Below are positions 63,344 through 64,000 of a DNA stretch of 64,000 nt, piece by piece (the first letter of the stretch is position 1; every line of letters begins with the position of its first letter). Source of the stretch: Thalassotalea hakodatensis. GTDB taxonomy: Bacteria; Pseudomonadota; Gammaproteobacteria; Enterobacterales; Alteromonadaceae. The translations under genes and the position numbers were made by a program. Below the pieces are notes generated by a model. That model worked only from the letters and a program-made list of their open reading frames with translations. It did no database searches and was not told the origin of the DNA. The stretch lies in the NCBI RefSeq assembly GCF_030295995.1, contig NZ_AP027365.1:2822066-2886065 (forward strand). Reading direction: 5' to 3'.

Positions 63344-64000
63344 TTAATAGCCGTAGCGTAGCTTTAAACTTTCTGGGTACGGGTTTAAATAAGTCTGCTT
63401 AGCCAGATACGACTTGGGGTGTGACAATAAATAATGTTTTATTAAGGTCAAAGGCACAAATAATGGAACTAAGCCAGTGCGAAACGCTTCAATTTGTTGA
63501 CAAAGTTCTTGCCTTTGTTCTGGCGAAAGGTGTTTTGAAAAATAACCTTGAATATGAGACAAGGTATTTGCATGGTTCTTACGCGTTGCTTTAATTTTAA
63601 GTGCTGCCATCAAGCCCGTGATATATTGATGAGCAAGTTCTTCAATAGACAATTCATTACCAGCAAGTAATTGACCTAGCTTTTTATAGGCAACAAGATC
63701 ATGGCTCATCACTGTATATTTATATTCACTATGAAACGTTGTAAGCTTGTGCTTTGTTAACCCTGATTCAACCAATGACTGCCAATGCTTATAAGCAAAA
63801 ACTCTGGCAACAAAGTTTTCCTTTAATATCGGATCGTTTAAACGACCATTTTCTTCACACGGCAACAATGGGTTAGCTGCCATAATCTGCTCGGCAAAAG
63901 CCCCAACCCCAGTAGCAGGAAGCGCATTTCCTTCAGGTGAGTAAATTTTTACCCGTTCCATACCGCAACTTGGACTTTTAGCACAAAAAATAAAGCCACT
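63344..64000 (-). CDS. ybgA: YbgA-like DUF523-DUF1722 protein, 5' end beyond window
   Basis: The visible part has 218 residues in frame to the right edge. It opens SGFIFCAKSPSCGMERVKIY, which is the C-terminal half of a DUF523 domain (KSPSCG), then ends that domain and continues into DUF1722 (YbgA) from about the string ENFVARVFAYKHWQSL. In related bacteria this fusion lies immediately before photolyase, as here. The ATG at 63961 is an internal Met, not the start. The 5' end and its promoter lie outside the window. Function is unknown; linked by context to photoreactivation. Confidence 0.85.
   Translation of the reverse strand, partial: SGFIFCAKSPSCGMERVKIYSPEGNALPATGVGAFAEQIMAANPLLPCEENGRLNDPILKENFVARVFAYKHWQSLVESGLTKHKLTTFHSEYKYTVMSHDLVAYKKLGQLLAGNELSIEELAHQYITGLMAALKIKATRKNHANTLSHIQGYFSKHLSPEQRQELCQQIEAFRTGLVPLFVPLTLIKHYLLSHPKSYLAKQTYLNPYPESLKLRYGY

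Overview
The window looks like chromosomal DNA of an AT-rich marine gammaproteobacterium, most likely of the Colwelliaceae (Colwellia/Thalassotalea type). Support comes from the gene content and from gene orders shared with Escherichia coli: yoaA-tsaB-slp-fadD, comEC-msbA-lpxK-ycaR-kdsB, recR-htpG-adk, topA/sohB/yciK and a complete hisGDCBHAFI operon. A DUF3718 protein, a Pla-1/VolA-type lipase and many short lineage-specific proteins fit the same group. The genus is an inference. I see no rRNA, tRNA, phage, CRISPR array, integrase or complete insertion sequence.

Layout. 1-5.4 kb: the 3' end of lepB, a ribosome hibernation factor, two acyl/acetyltransferases, azlCD and an SDR. 5.4-18.8 kb: topA, a ureohydrolase, a large Ig-like lipoprotein, a DAACS symporter, tpm, sohB, an extracellular lipase and yciK. 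18.9-26 kb: a minus-strand cluster yoaA-tsaB-(Gln-rich protein)-(M50-like)-slp-hydrolase-fadD. 26.7-34.2 kb: the his operon with a His-codon leader peptide and attenuator. 34-43.5 kb: a periplasmic binding protein, an ElaA-like acetyltransferase and MAPEG, then adk, a Fur-box cassette (tiny ORF, TPR-like protein, S26 peptidase, 10-TM metal exporter), htpG behind a sigma-32 promoter, and recR. 43.7-50.5 kb: an MFS carrier, a LysR gene divergent from GST/tautomerase/NTF2 genes, AKR-MarR, lgt and RNase HI. 50.5-57.3 kb: the lipid A/KDO/competence block. 57.3-64 kb: a minus-strand run of YbgA-like (cut by the window edge), photolyase, NTF2, SDR, flavin oxidase, DUF1365 and a Cfa-like methyltransferase, a light/photo-oxidative-stress and membrane-lipid module.

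How the genes work together. Histidine biosynthesis is a closed, attenuated operon. Lipid turnover recurs: the surface lipase and fadD lie about 3 kb apart, and both have upstream sequences resembling fatty-acid-regulator sites. The adk-htpG interval, usually tight in E. coli, carries an inserted metal-homeostasis cassette with a good Fur box. No wholly new defence or mobile system is evident. The most interesting items are the Fur-box cassette, the photolyase/lipid operon, the his leader, and two palindromic repeat elements, one of which separates adk from its terminator.
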